64,000 nucleotides of DNA, taken from contig NZ_BJDJ01000019.1 in the NCBI RefSeq assembly GCF_005405085.1, positions 1 to 64,000 on the forward strand, written 5' to 3'. The position numbers and the translations under genes were made by a program. Shown one piece after another: positions 17,105 to 24,486 of the stretch. Every line of letters starts with the position of its first letter. The first letter of the stretch is position 1. Source of the stretch: Lactiplantibacillus daowaiensis (GTDB taxonomy: Bacteria; Bacillota; Bacilli; Lactobacillales; Lactobacillaceae). The notes beneath the pieces were generated by a model. That model saw only the letters and a program-made list of their open reading frames with translations, was not told the origin of the DNA and made no database searches.

Positions 17105-17401
17105 ATGAAAAAACAACTACAAAAAATCGCTTTAACACTTTTAACCGCCGGAACTTTATTCGCAACCACTGGGACGGCTTTAGCCGACACCAAGACAACG
17201 ACTCCCGTCACCGAAAACAACTTAACCCGTGCCACAACCAAAACCGTTGACTTAGCCACAACCGTTACGCCCCCTAAAACTAACTTGACGATTACCCCAG
17301 TGACTAAGACTGTGAAAACACAAGCGCAAGTTCAATTAATTGCTTCAGTCAATAGTAGTAGCCAAGACTTGAGTCATTTCAAATACCAACCTAAAGCTTA
17401 A
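17105..17401 (+). CDS. 98-aa secreted protein of unknown function
   Basis: A classical signal peptide (KKQLQKIALTLLTAGTLFAT, cleavage after TALA) is followed by a 70-residue Thr/Val-rich mature region without cysteines. The C-terminus is LSHFKYQPKA. AAGGAG precedes the ATG, and the promoter carries the TTCTRAGAAAA box. Low complexity and small size suggest an unstructured wall-associated or signalling peptide. I recognise no family. Confidence 0.72.
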   Translation: MKKQLQKIALTLLTAGTLFATTGTALADTKTTTPVTENNLTRATTKTVDLATTVTPPKTNLTITPVTKTVKTQAQVQLIASVNSSSQDLSHFKYQPKA

Positions 17402-17528
17402 TTGCCAAACTCAAGTTATAGGTCCCAATGGGCAAAGAATTTTCAACACCGATTGGATAATAACCGGTTAGTCCCAATCAATTGACAACGTTTTGGGTGC
17501 CGTTTGTCAGGCACTTTTAATACATAAC
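17402..17528 (+). other. Intergenic stretch with nothing recognised
   Basis: No gene, repeat or promoter could be supported between the secreted protein and its terminator. Confidence 0.5.
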
Positions 17529-17580
17529 ACAAAACAGCTACCTGATGAAAAGCTAAACTTTCATCAGGTAGCTGTTTTGT
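17529..17580. terminator. Long bidirectional terminator
   Basis: Arms of 22 bases (ACAAAACAGCTACCTGATG... and complement) serve the secreted-protein gene and the convergent SGNH hydrolase gene. Confidence 0.9.
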
Positions 17581-17597
17581 TAGTCATTGTGGGCCAC

Positions 17598-18650
17598 TTA
17601 AAGCATCGGCTGTATCTGCTGATACAACCAGCACCCAAGCTGTTCGCCACCGCTAGCCGAAAAATGAGTATGATCGCCACAATCATATGGTATCGCCAAT
17701 TTCGCGTCATCATGCTGTGCTGCGACATGTGTCGCTACATCAATTATGTCTGGTTGTGTCACGATCCACTGATTAACTGCTTGGCGAATCTGCTCTTTAG
17801 CAACGGTCCAAGCTGGCACACCATTGATAACTGCCCCTTTAAATGGCGTGATTGTCAGCAACCATAATTTCACCTGATACTTGGCAGCCAACTGTTGGAC
17901 TTGCTGCAGACCGTTAATCAACTCAGTAGCCGTCGGTAATTCAGCCATCGGCGATCCCGTCCCCGGATGCAGCAAATCATTGAGCCCCATCATAAAGATT
18001 AACCGATCAACGGGCTGCGAGTCGAATAGCTGGGCTAATCGGGTCAGCCCCGCATTGCCAAAACTCGCGGCCCACGGCGAAGTCGAATGTGCATCGCGTA
18101 AAAGCCGATTACCCGAAATACCGCCATTGGTTAAGCCCCACTGATTCGGCTGATATCGCGTCACTTGTTGCATGAAAGCAGCTGAATAATAGCCTTGATT
18201 TGTCAACGAATCGCCAAAACAAACCAATTGTTTAACTGCTGTATTGCTGCGAACTTGCATGGCACAAGGGCCTAAAAAGTATGGCTGTTCTGGTTGAATC
18301 CAGGTCGTGTCCTTAGTCGACATCAGCGTTCGAATAGCCGGATGATCAACTTGCATCGTGACCACCAGCCATTGCGCGACAGCCACCGATAAAGTCACCC
18401 AGTCTGTCCAAATTCGTTGATGTGCTGGCACCGTATAGGTCTGTTTTCCGGCAACTGTAACGGGTAATTGGTTAACCGTCAGTGATTGCACCACGATCGG
18501 CTGAGCATCGAAATCAGCCGCAAGTTGAAACCGAACCGCTGTCCCGGCTAACGCTGACTTTAACCGCAACGTTTGGGTCATCGGTAACCCTTGTTTTGAC
18601 ACATGTTCAAAATCAGTGACCATCTGGCGCCAAGCTAATACTTCCCCCAT
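17598..18650 (-). CDS. SGNH/GDSL hydrolase
   Basis: A 350-aa two-part protein. The N-terminal 150 residues form a beta-rich domain, as found before SGNH domains. The C-terminal half has block I VCFGDSLTNQG (nucleophile Ser), the oxyanion Gly in NGGISGN, the oxyanion Asn in MMGLNDLL, and the catalytic DxxH in DCGDHTHFS. There is no signal peptide, so it should be cytoplasmic; carbohydrate or lipid esterase activity is likely. The start at 18650 has GGGG upstream; an ATG at 18665 lacks one. A NUDIX gene lies immediately upstream, probably in the same transcript. Confidence 0.85.
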   Translation of the reverse strand: MGEVLAWRQMVTDFEHVSKQGLPMTQTLRLKSALAGTAVRFQLAADFDAQPIVVQSLTVNQLPVTVAGKQTYTVPAHQRIWTDWVTLSVAVAQWLVVTMQVDHPAIRTLMSTKDTTWIQPEQPYFLGPCAMQVRSNTAVKQLVCFGDSLTNQGYYSAAFMQQVTRYQPNQWGLTNGGISGNRLLRDAHSTSPWAASFGNAGLTRLAQLFDSQPVDRLIFMMGLNDLLHPGTGSPMAELPTATELINGLQQVQQLAAKYQVKLWLLTITPFKGAVINGVPAWTVAKEQIRQAVNQWIVTQPDIIDVATHVAAQHDDAKLAIPYDCGDHTHFSASGGEQLGCWLYQQIQPML

Positions 18651-18687
18651 TATGACATACCCCATTTCATTACTTGTTAGTTACAAC

Positions 18688-19284
18688 TTACTCACAAATC
18701 AAGGTTTTAGCGGTCATCAATTGTTGCAGTTGTGCGGCAGTTGTCCGTTTGACTGAAAGTGGTGGTAAGTCAGTGATGGCAAAATACCGTCGTTGCGTCG
18801 TTTCAATATTGGGGACAAATGCCCCAGTTTCAATCTGACAATCAAAAATAAGTTTATAATATTGAAAGACTTGCGGAATGTCCGGCCGTAAATTCGTATC
18901 ATAAATGCCAACCAAACGTGCTGTCGTCACCGTCAGGCCAGTTTCTTCTTGGACCTCACGGCAGACATTTTCTTGCGGACTTTGATTGACCTCCGCAAAG
19001 CCACCAGGTAGCGACCAAGTCTTCGTATTTTGATCTTGCACTAATAACACTTGTTGGCCGCGGCGAATCAACGCGCGCACATCAACTTTTGGCGTCACAT
19101 ACCCGTCATCGGCGGCGAATTGCAACTGTAGCTTGGTGACCGGTGTCTGACTTAGATCAGCCAATAGTGCTGTTAACAATGACAGCATTTCAGCATAACG
19201 TTCTTGATCAAAAGCATCATGACTATAAAATTGACCCGTTTTGGCTACTGCCAGTAATCGTCTTAAAGTTTTTAGTCGATCCAT
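18688..19284 (-). CDS. NUDIX hydrolase with N-terminal helical domain
   Basis: A 198-aa protein. The N-terminal helical extension (about 1-55) is typical of a NUDIX subgroup in Firmicutes. The NUDIX box runs from GGFAEVNQSPQENV to CREVQEETGL and has all catalytic glutamates. VLLVQDQNTKTWSLPGG precedes it. Members hydrolyse nucleoside diphosphate derivatives; the subgroup's substrate is not fixed. AAGGGGC lies before the ATG at 19284. First gene of a two-gene unit with the SGNH hydrolase. Confidence 0.88.
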   Translation of the reverse strand: MDRLKTLRRLLAVAKTGQFYSHDAFDQERYAEMLSLLTALLADLSQTPVTKLQLQFAADDGYVTPKVDVRALIRRGQQVLLVQDQNTKTWSLPGGFAEVNQSPQENVCREVQEETGLTVTTARLVGIYDTNLRPDIPQVFQYYKLIFDCQIETGAFVPNIETTQRRYFAITDLPPLSVKRTTAAQLQQLMTAKTLICE

Positions 19285-19506
19285 TGTAAGCCCCTTCATT
19301 ATTATTTTATCCTTAGTTTAGTCGTTTTGACTGCCATAACCCAACACAAACGATTTGTTTGATAAAACCTTAATGTATTCATCAGGTACTCACGCTTTCG
19401 TCACATTTTAACTACAATTCCACCGTTTTTGTCTGACATACTGTTAATGGTGTCCCAAGGGGAACGATTGGGCACCACTATACTGATTCATAAAGGACTT
19501 TTGTGT

Positions 19507-20601
19507 ATGTCAACGATTATTATTCTCATCTTCTTAGCCCTTTTTCTGGGGTTACTCGGTTCACAGCTATACTTTATGTGGCAGCGGCCATATTTAAAAC
19601 CAGTCACTAAGTTAAGGCTCGCCGACTGGTTCAAGTTGCAACATCAAGCGCGACAAAAAATTACGGACGACAATGATGCGCGCCGCTTGAATGGCCTATT
19701 TGTATTAAGTCAATGTGGCGTTTGGTTAGGCGTCGCGCTACTGATTTTAAGTTTCTACTATGTGGAAGCACAGTTAAACTTGTTGCTATTCCCAACGCGA
19801 ACAGCGATGATTGCGTCACTTTTATTGGTGGCTGGGAGCTTATTGCTATTGAGCTATCCGTTATTATGGCCAACCCAAAGCTATAATTACTGGGCAGATC
19901 ATATCACCAACAAACAAGCTTTCACGCTCGTCGACCAAAAAAGTTTTATCCGTTATCGCCGCCATCAAATCTGGGCAACCATTGGCGGCATCGGGTTAAT
20001 TGTCACCATCTGGCTAGCACGGGTCTGGACGACCAGTACAGAACCACTAGTCGTCATTGAAGATGTTTTAGTCGCCGCGATTCTTGCGATACCAGTCTTT
20101 GCCTTGATCACGGCTTTAAGTCAATTACCTTATTTACAACACTATCATTACTTGACGGCTAAACCTGGTCAAGTTAATTTCGGGCAATTAAATTATCGGG
20201 CTATCTTGACGTTAATTAAGCAACAACCTGAATTAAAGGCCAAGGTCATCACTGCACATGTGAGTCGTTTAATCGGTTATTTATTCGGTATTGCCGCTTT
20301 TGTACTTTTATACGTCAATATTTTAGCCCCGGCCTTTACAGTCGATGCTACCGCTGTCTTCCCAGCTGCTATCTTAGCCCTGATCGCGTTATGTATTTTA
20401 GAAGCTGTAGGTGCGATTTGGCCACAAAAGAATTATGACTATCTACACTTGTTAAAGACTAAAGAAGCGCCCTTCACCGTTAATGAACCCGATCGTTTCG
20501 ATCAATTCCGTTATCACTTGTATTACTATCACTTAAGTGCCGCGGTCGTCTGGGTCTTTATCTGGGTCGCCATCATTGGTGCCTATTATTACTATGCTTA
20601 A
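19507..20601 (+). CDS. Membrane protein with internal duplication, unknown function
   Basis: A 364-aa protein with about eight membrane helices. Two similar segments are visible: one near 115-170 (LWPTQSYNYW...FTLVDQ..FIRYRRH) and one near 295-355 (IWPQKNYDYL...FTVNEPDRFDQFRYH). Each is followed by hydrophobic helices, so the protein looks like a tandem duplication of a four-helix unit. The ATG at 19507 has AAAGGA before it; an earlier in-frame start at 19429 has no ribosome site. No transporter or enzyme motif is seen. Confidence 0.72.
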   Translation: MSTIIILIFLALFLGLLGSQLYFMWQRPYLKPVTKLRLADWFKLQHQARQKITDDNDARRLNGLFVLSQCGVWLGVALLILSFYYVEAQLNLLLFPTRTAMIASLLLVAGSLLLLSYPLLWPTQSYNYWADHITNKQAFTLVDQKSFIRYRRHQIWATIGGIGLIVTIWLARVWTTSTEPLVVIEDVLVAAILAIPVFALITALSQLPYLQHYHYLTAKPGQVNFGQLNYRAILTLIKQQPELKAKVITAHVSRLIGYLFGIAAFVLLYVNILAPAFTVDATAVFPAAILALIALCILEAVGAIWPQKNYDYLHLLKTKEAPFTVNEPDRFDQFRYHLYYYHLSAAVVWVFIWVAIIGAYYYYA

Positions 20602-20603
20602 TC

Positions 20604-20636
20604 AAAAACCTTACCTCAATCGGGGTAAGGTTTTTT
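20604..20636. terminator. Bidirectional terminator overlapping an AraC gene end
   Basis: Arms AAAAACCTTACC and GGTAAGGTTTTTT. The last codons of the convergent AraC regulator lie inside the hairpin. Confidence 0.85.
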
Positions 20637-21539
20637 AGTCTCACGGGCTTGTTGATACTGTTCTCGAAACTGACGTGGTGTTTGTCCACGTTCCCGTCGA
20701 AAATGATTATAGAAGCTATTTAAGTTCTTATAGCCCAATTCATCACTAATCTCACCAATACTTTTAGTCGACAACGACAACATCCGCGACGCCATTTCCA
20801 TCCGCAACGTTGTTTTGAGTTGTGAGAAAGTTTGCTTAAACAATCGCTGACACAAACGTGAAAAGTAATTCGGTTGATAGCCAAAATACGTCGCTGTACT
20901 CACTAAAGTCACATCGTTAATATGTTGGGTGACGTAAGTAAAAATGGCCCCCGCCTGCGCATCTGGTCCAGCATATCGAATCGCTTGTTTTGGAAAACTC
21001 GAATCGGTCCGAGAGACCGTCTGTCGATGTTCACGTAATAACTCCGTATACAGTAAGCCTAACAAGTGCTCATGTTGAAACGCCAAAATGGGGTCTGGGG
21101 CTTGCTTGGTTAAATTCGCCAATAAGTCTAAGTAATTATGTACTAACTGTCGTTCCAAATGGCGAAAAACGACATACTGATTTTGATGTGGTTGTACATC
21201 GTTCATCAAATCATGAATAAGTGGGCTATTGCCCACTAACGTCATATTTAGCGGATTCGGCAACTGTAGCCAGTCATCAAAAACACGAATTTCAATCGGC
21301 GCTTCAGTAGCCGTAAAGGTTAATTGATCAACTTGTTGCACTAGGATAACGTCAAATGGGCGTAACGGAATTTCTCGTTGGCCCAGCTGAACGATGCAGC
21401 TCGCTAAACATTCAATCAATTGCAAGTGCGTTTTAAAACAATGTGCCGTGCTGCCAGTCACATTCGGTAGTTCCTGCCGCTCAAATGTGATGCCAGCTAG
21501 TTGGAAGCCACGTTGACTACGATATATTTTTACCATCAT
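20616..21539 (-). CDS. AraC family regulator of the flavoprotein module
   Basis: A 307-aa protein. The N-terminal sensor (about 1-170) has a cupin-like pattern (PLRPFDVILVQQVDQLTF). A C-terminal AraC helix-turn-helix pair spans about 205-300 (TLVSTATYFGYQPNYFSRLCQ, ISDELGYKNLNSFYNHFRRE). It is divergent from the flavoprotein/FMN reductase genes, with palindromic sequence between them, so it probably activates that pair in response to their substrate. ATG 21539 and the adjacent ATG 21536 are both possible. Confidence 0.87.
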   Translation of the reverse strand: MMVKIYRSQRGFQLAGITFERQELPNVTGSTAHCFKTHLQLIECLASCIVQLGQREIPLRPFDVILVQQVDQLTFTATEAPIEIRVFDDWLQLPNPLNMTLVGNSPLIHDLMNDVQPHQNQYVVFRHLERQLVHNYLDLLANLTKQAPDPILAFQHEHLLGLLYTELLREHRQTVSRTDSSFPKQAIRYAGPDAQAGAIFTYVTQHINDVTLVSTATYFGYQPNYFSRLCQRLFKQTFSQLKTTLRMEMASRMLSLSTKSIGEISDELGYKNLNSFYNHFRRERGQTPRQFREQYQQARETKKPYPD

Positions 21540-21560
21540 TAGGCCCCATTCTAATTTAAA

Positions 21561-21627
21561 AGATATATTAATAGCAAAATTTAGATATATTTGCTACTCA
21601 CATTGTATAATACTTCACTATACAATG
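21561..21627 (+). promoter_or_regulatory. Operator region of the flavoprotein module
   Basis: A perfect inverted repeat CATTGTATA-N9-TATACAATG lies at 21601-21627. A direct repeat AGATATATT (21561 and 21583, 22 bases apart) and the imperfect arms TAGCAAA/TTTGCTA lie beside it. The 22-base offset suits an AraC-type dimer. The TATAAT-like bases inside the palindrome suggest overlap with the promoter of the plus-strand genes. Confidence 0.6.
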
Positions 21628-21657
21628 TAACCATCAACTAACTTAGGAGTGATGATG

Positions 21658-23151
21658 ATGACGAAAACCCTCAAAACTGATTTCATCGTAGCTGGTGCTG
21701 GTGGGACCGGTCTAGCAGCCGCTTATGCGGCGGCGCAACAAGGCTTACAAGTCTTAATTATCGAAAAACAACCACAAATTGGTGGCAATACAAAGATTTC
21801 TAGTGGCTTTTTCGCCATTGATTCTAAGGCGCAACGTGAACGTGGCATGGTTATGTCTAAAGCTGAAGCGGTCCGTCAATTAATGGCTTATAACCACAAC
21901 GTCGCTAACGGGCCTTTGATTCATAAGATCGTGACCAACGCAGCCGACACACTCGACTGGTTACAAGCCATGGGCATGCACATTAAGTTAAATGCAACCG
22001 CTAACACAACCCAATTTGCGCATCGCAATCGCGATTACCAAGGCGGTGTTTATCACATGTATCAAGATAAGCCTGGGAGTTATGCCCGCATTCAAGAGAC
22101 ATTGACGGCGGCCGGCGTAAAATTCCAATTCAATACCACGCTGCAAAGTATTCAACAAGCCGATGACGGTCGTGTTACCGGAGTCACGGCGTTAACGGCT
22201 GATGGTGAGACGCTCACGATTAACGCACCCGCAGCCATGATCGCCACCGGTGGCTTTGGTGGCGACGCTGATTTAGTTGCAAAGACGATGCATACCCCCA
22301 ACTTACGTCAATTAGGGGTCCCAAATAACGGTGAAGGACTGGCAGCCATGGTCGCAGCTGGCGGTGATAACATCGATGGTACGGCATTGATCCATGCGGC
22401 ACAACTAGCAAAGTCAACCGTCACACAGAAAACCTCCGCTGAACATTTGGCCGGCTTCTCACATTCCGCCCTCACCCAATTATTGCTTACACCGCTCATG
22501 TGGGTCAGCCCTCGCGGCGAACGCTTTACTAATGAAGACGTGGTCTATGATACCGTTGAATGGGCCAATGCCGGTTATTCAGTTGGCGGTCAATATTACT
22601 TCGTGGTCGATCAAGCCACATTAGATGATTTCACCAAAGACGGCGGCCAATTAGAAGTTTCACAAGCTGGCCCCGGCGCTGACACTAAGCCTGATGATTT
22701 CACTAAGTTGGCTAACGAATCCGTCGCTGCTGGAACCGCCTTTAAGGGCACAACTTTGACTGAACTAGCCACGGCGGCCGGCATGGATGACGCTTGTCTA
22801 ACCAAAGCCGTTGCGGCCTACAATCAAAATGTTGCCAATCGCGTTGATAGTGACTTTGCCAAGTCTGGGCAATCACTCGTTTATCCAGTCGCTCAAGGCC
22901 CATTTTATGCCTTTACTGCCCAAGTCGCCTACCTGGGTACCGTTGGCGGTGTCCGGGTCGATGACGACTTACGCGTTTTAGATCACAACTTTAGCCCAAT
23001 TCCAGGGCTCTATACCGGTGGTGCTAATGCTGGCGGTTATTACCAAGGTCACTGTTATCCCGCATACGAAGGACTCGCTTCCGGATTCACCTGGACTTCT
23101 GGTCGTATTGCTGGAAATAGTGCCAGTGCGTATTTAAAAAATATTAAGTGA
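21658..23151 (+). CDS. FAD-dependent fumarate reductase-like flavoprotein
   Basis: A 497-aa protein of the FAD_binding_2 family (fumarate reductase, urocanate reductase and 3-ketosteroid dehydrogenase relatives). The FAD site is FIVAGAGGTGLAAAYAAAQ (GxGxxG) with IIEKQPQIGGNTKISSG. ATGGFGG and GGYYQGHCYPAYEGLASGF close the FAD site. It lacks the N-terminal FMN-binding or haem domains of larger relatives, and the usual GxNRxxGxS substrate segment is replaced, so the substrate is not fumarate by default. The adjacent FMN reductase gene probably supplies electrons. The ATG at 21658 has AGGAG eight bases before it. Confidence 0.85.
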   Translation: MTKTLKTDFIVAGAGGTGLAAAYAAAQQGLQVLIIEKQPQIGGNTKISSGFFAIDSKAQRERGMVMSKAEAVRQLMAYNHNVANGPLIHKIVTNAADTLDWLQAMGMHIKLNATANTTQFAHRNRDYQGGVYHMYQDKPGSYARIQETLTAAGVKFQFNTTLQSIQQADDGRVTGVTALTADGETLTINAPAAMIATGGFGGDADLVAKTMHTPNLRQLGVPNNGEGLAAMVAAGGDNIDGTALIHAAQLAKSTVTQKTSAEHLAGFSHSALTQLLLTPLMWVSPRGERFTNEDVVYDTVEWANAGYSVGGQYYFVVDQATLDDFTKDGGQLEVSQAGPGADTKPDDFTKLANESVAAGTAFKGTTLTELATAAGMDDACLTKAVAAYNQNVANRVDSDFAKSGQSLVYPVAQGPFYAFTAQVAYLGTVGGVRVDDDLRVLDHNFSPIPGLYTGGANAGGYYQGHCYPAYEGLASGFTWTSGRIAGNSASAYLKNIK

Positions 23152-23162
23152 GGTAGATTCTG

Positions 23163-23735
23163 ATGACATTAAAATTAGTTGGTTTAGTTGGCAATAACGC
23201 CCCCATTTCTTATAACCGGACACTCCTAACCTATATGCAAACCCATTTTGCTGGTGATGCTGAAATTAGCTTGGCCGAAATTAAAGAGTTACCGCTATTC
23301 AACGAAGCTGATTTAGCCGAAGTTCCAGCCAGCGTTCAAGCTTTAAGTGATCAGTTAGCGGCCGCTGATGGCATTATTATCGCGACCCCGGAATATGATC
23401 ATGCGATTCCGGCAGCCTTAAAGAGTGCGATTGAATGGCTATCCACTGCGACGCATCCATTCACCACCAAACCAGTGATGATTGTCGGTGCTTCACTAGG
23501 GATTCAAGGCACGGCCCGCGCTCAAGATAATTTGCGGCAAATCCTAAACTCCCCTGGCGTCAATGCCTTTGTTTTACCAGGCTATGAATTTTTATTAAAC
23601 ACTGCTAAAGCACAATTCGATGCTGAGGGTCAGTTGACGAATGATAAGACCGTGACCTTCTTGGAAGAATGTTTTAGTCACTATTTGAAATTCGTAACCG
23701 ACAATTTGACTGATTTAAAACTCGTTCGCAACTAA
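23163..23735 (+). CDS. NADPH-dependent FMN reductase
   Basis: A 190-aa flavodoxin-fold reductase. It has the SYNRTLLTYM phosphate-binding loop, ATPEYDHAIPAALKSAIEWL (the conserved PEYN-like segment) and VGASLGIQGTARAQDNLRQIL. It moves electrons from NADPH to FMN. It lies 11 bases after the flavoprotein gene with GAGG nine bases before the ATG, so the two form an operon. In L. plantarum a comparable flavoprotein plus FMN reductase pair (HcrB/HcrA) reduces hydroxycinnamates; whether this pair does so is inference. Confidence 0.88.
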   Translation: MTLKLVGLVGNNAPISYNRTLLTYMQTHFAGDAEISLAEIKELPLFNEADLAEVPASVQALSDQLAAADGIIIATPEYDHAIPAALKSAIEWLSTATHPFTTKPVMIVGASLGIQGTARAQDNLRQILNSPGVNAFVLPGYEFLLNTAKAQFDAEGQLTNDKTVTFLEECFSHYLKFVTDNLTDLKLVRN

Positions 23736-23745
23736 TCCTTTTGCC

Positions 23746-23775
23746 AAAAAAGCACGCCAAGTGGCGTGTTTTTTT
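23746..23775. terminator. Bidirectional terminator
   Basis: Arms AAAAAAGCACGCCA / GGCGTGTTTTTTT lie between convergent genes. Confidence 0.85.
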
Positions 23776-24364
23776 AGTTAACTTCAACATTATGACTGCC
23801 CGCAAATGTAAACTGATCGTCTGCGTACGTGAATTTTAAAATCGCACAATTATTAAGCACGATTTGTTGCTCAGCAATCTCGGCTGGCGTTAACCATTGG
23901 TTGAGAAACATAAAACAGGCACCTGCATGACTGACCGCCAAAACTTGCTGATGATCCGGTTGGCGCATCAACGTCGTTAATGTTTTGACCATCCGCGCCT
24001 GAACTTGTTGCCCAGATTCACCTTGATACTGCACAAAGAAGTCCCCGTAACCGGCTTGGCCAGGTCTAATCGTTGGATTAAGCACTTCACTTTGACCTTC
24101 AAAGACCCCAAAGTTCCACTCTTTAAGTCCTTTTAGTCGCTCATATGGTTGAGATGTAACTAATTCTAATGTATCCACCGCACGTTCTTGAGTCGAACAA
24201 TAAGCGTGGTCAAATATCAACCGCTGAGACGCAAAATACTGCCGAACACGTTTGGCATCGGCAATGCCTTGCGCCGTTAATGGTGAATCACAAGCCCCTT
24301 GGATGCGTTTCAGCTGATTAAATAAGGTTTCACCGTGACGCATTAAGTATAATGTTTTTGCCAT
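23774..24364 (-). CDS. Histidine phosphatase (phosphoglycerate mutase-like)
   Basis: A 196-aa protein of the histidine phosphatase superfamily. LMRHGETLFN holds the phosphorylated His, with QGACDSPLTAQG and a second His in VSHAGACFMF. The family covers 2,3-bisphosphoglycerate-dependent mutases and broad phosphatases; at this length and without mutase-specific residues a phosphatase is more likely. GGAG lies before the ATG. It stands alone. Confidence 0.87.
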   Translation of the reverse strand: MAKTLYLMRHGETLFNQLKRIQGACDSPLTAQGIADAKRVRQYFASQRLIFDHAYCSTQERAVDTLELVTSQPYERLKGLKEWNFGVFEGQSEVLNPTIRPGQAGYGDFFVQYQGESGQQVQARMVKTLTTLMRQPDHQQVLAVSHAGACFMFLNQWLTPAEIAEQQIVLNNCAILKFTYADDQFTFAGSHNVEVN

Positions 24365-24456
24365 TTAAGTCATCTCCAAATATGTAACCGTTAACATTTA
24401 TAATTCAAGTGTACTGATGTCAACGATACCATTCAACAGTAAAGCCTATTTTTTAT

Positions 24457-24486
24457 CAAAAAAAGACTAATCTTTTAGATTAGTCT
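24457..24486 (-). terminator. Terminator of the lectin-WxL gene
   Basis: Perfect arms AGACTAATCT / AGATTAGTCT are followed on the minus strand by seven T. Confidence 0.88.

Noticed and set aside
19347-19413. Possible fifth TTCTRAGAAAA promoter before the duplicated membrane protein
   Set aside because: A CCTTAAT half-site and TTAACT are at suitable distances, but the main box is absent.
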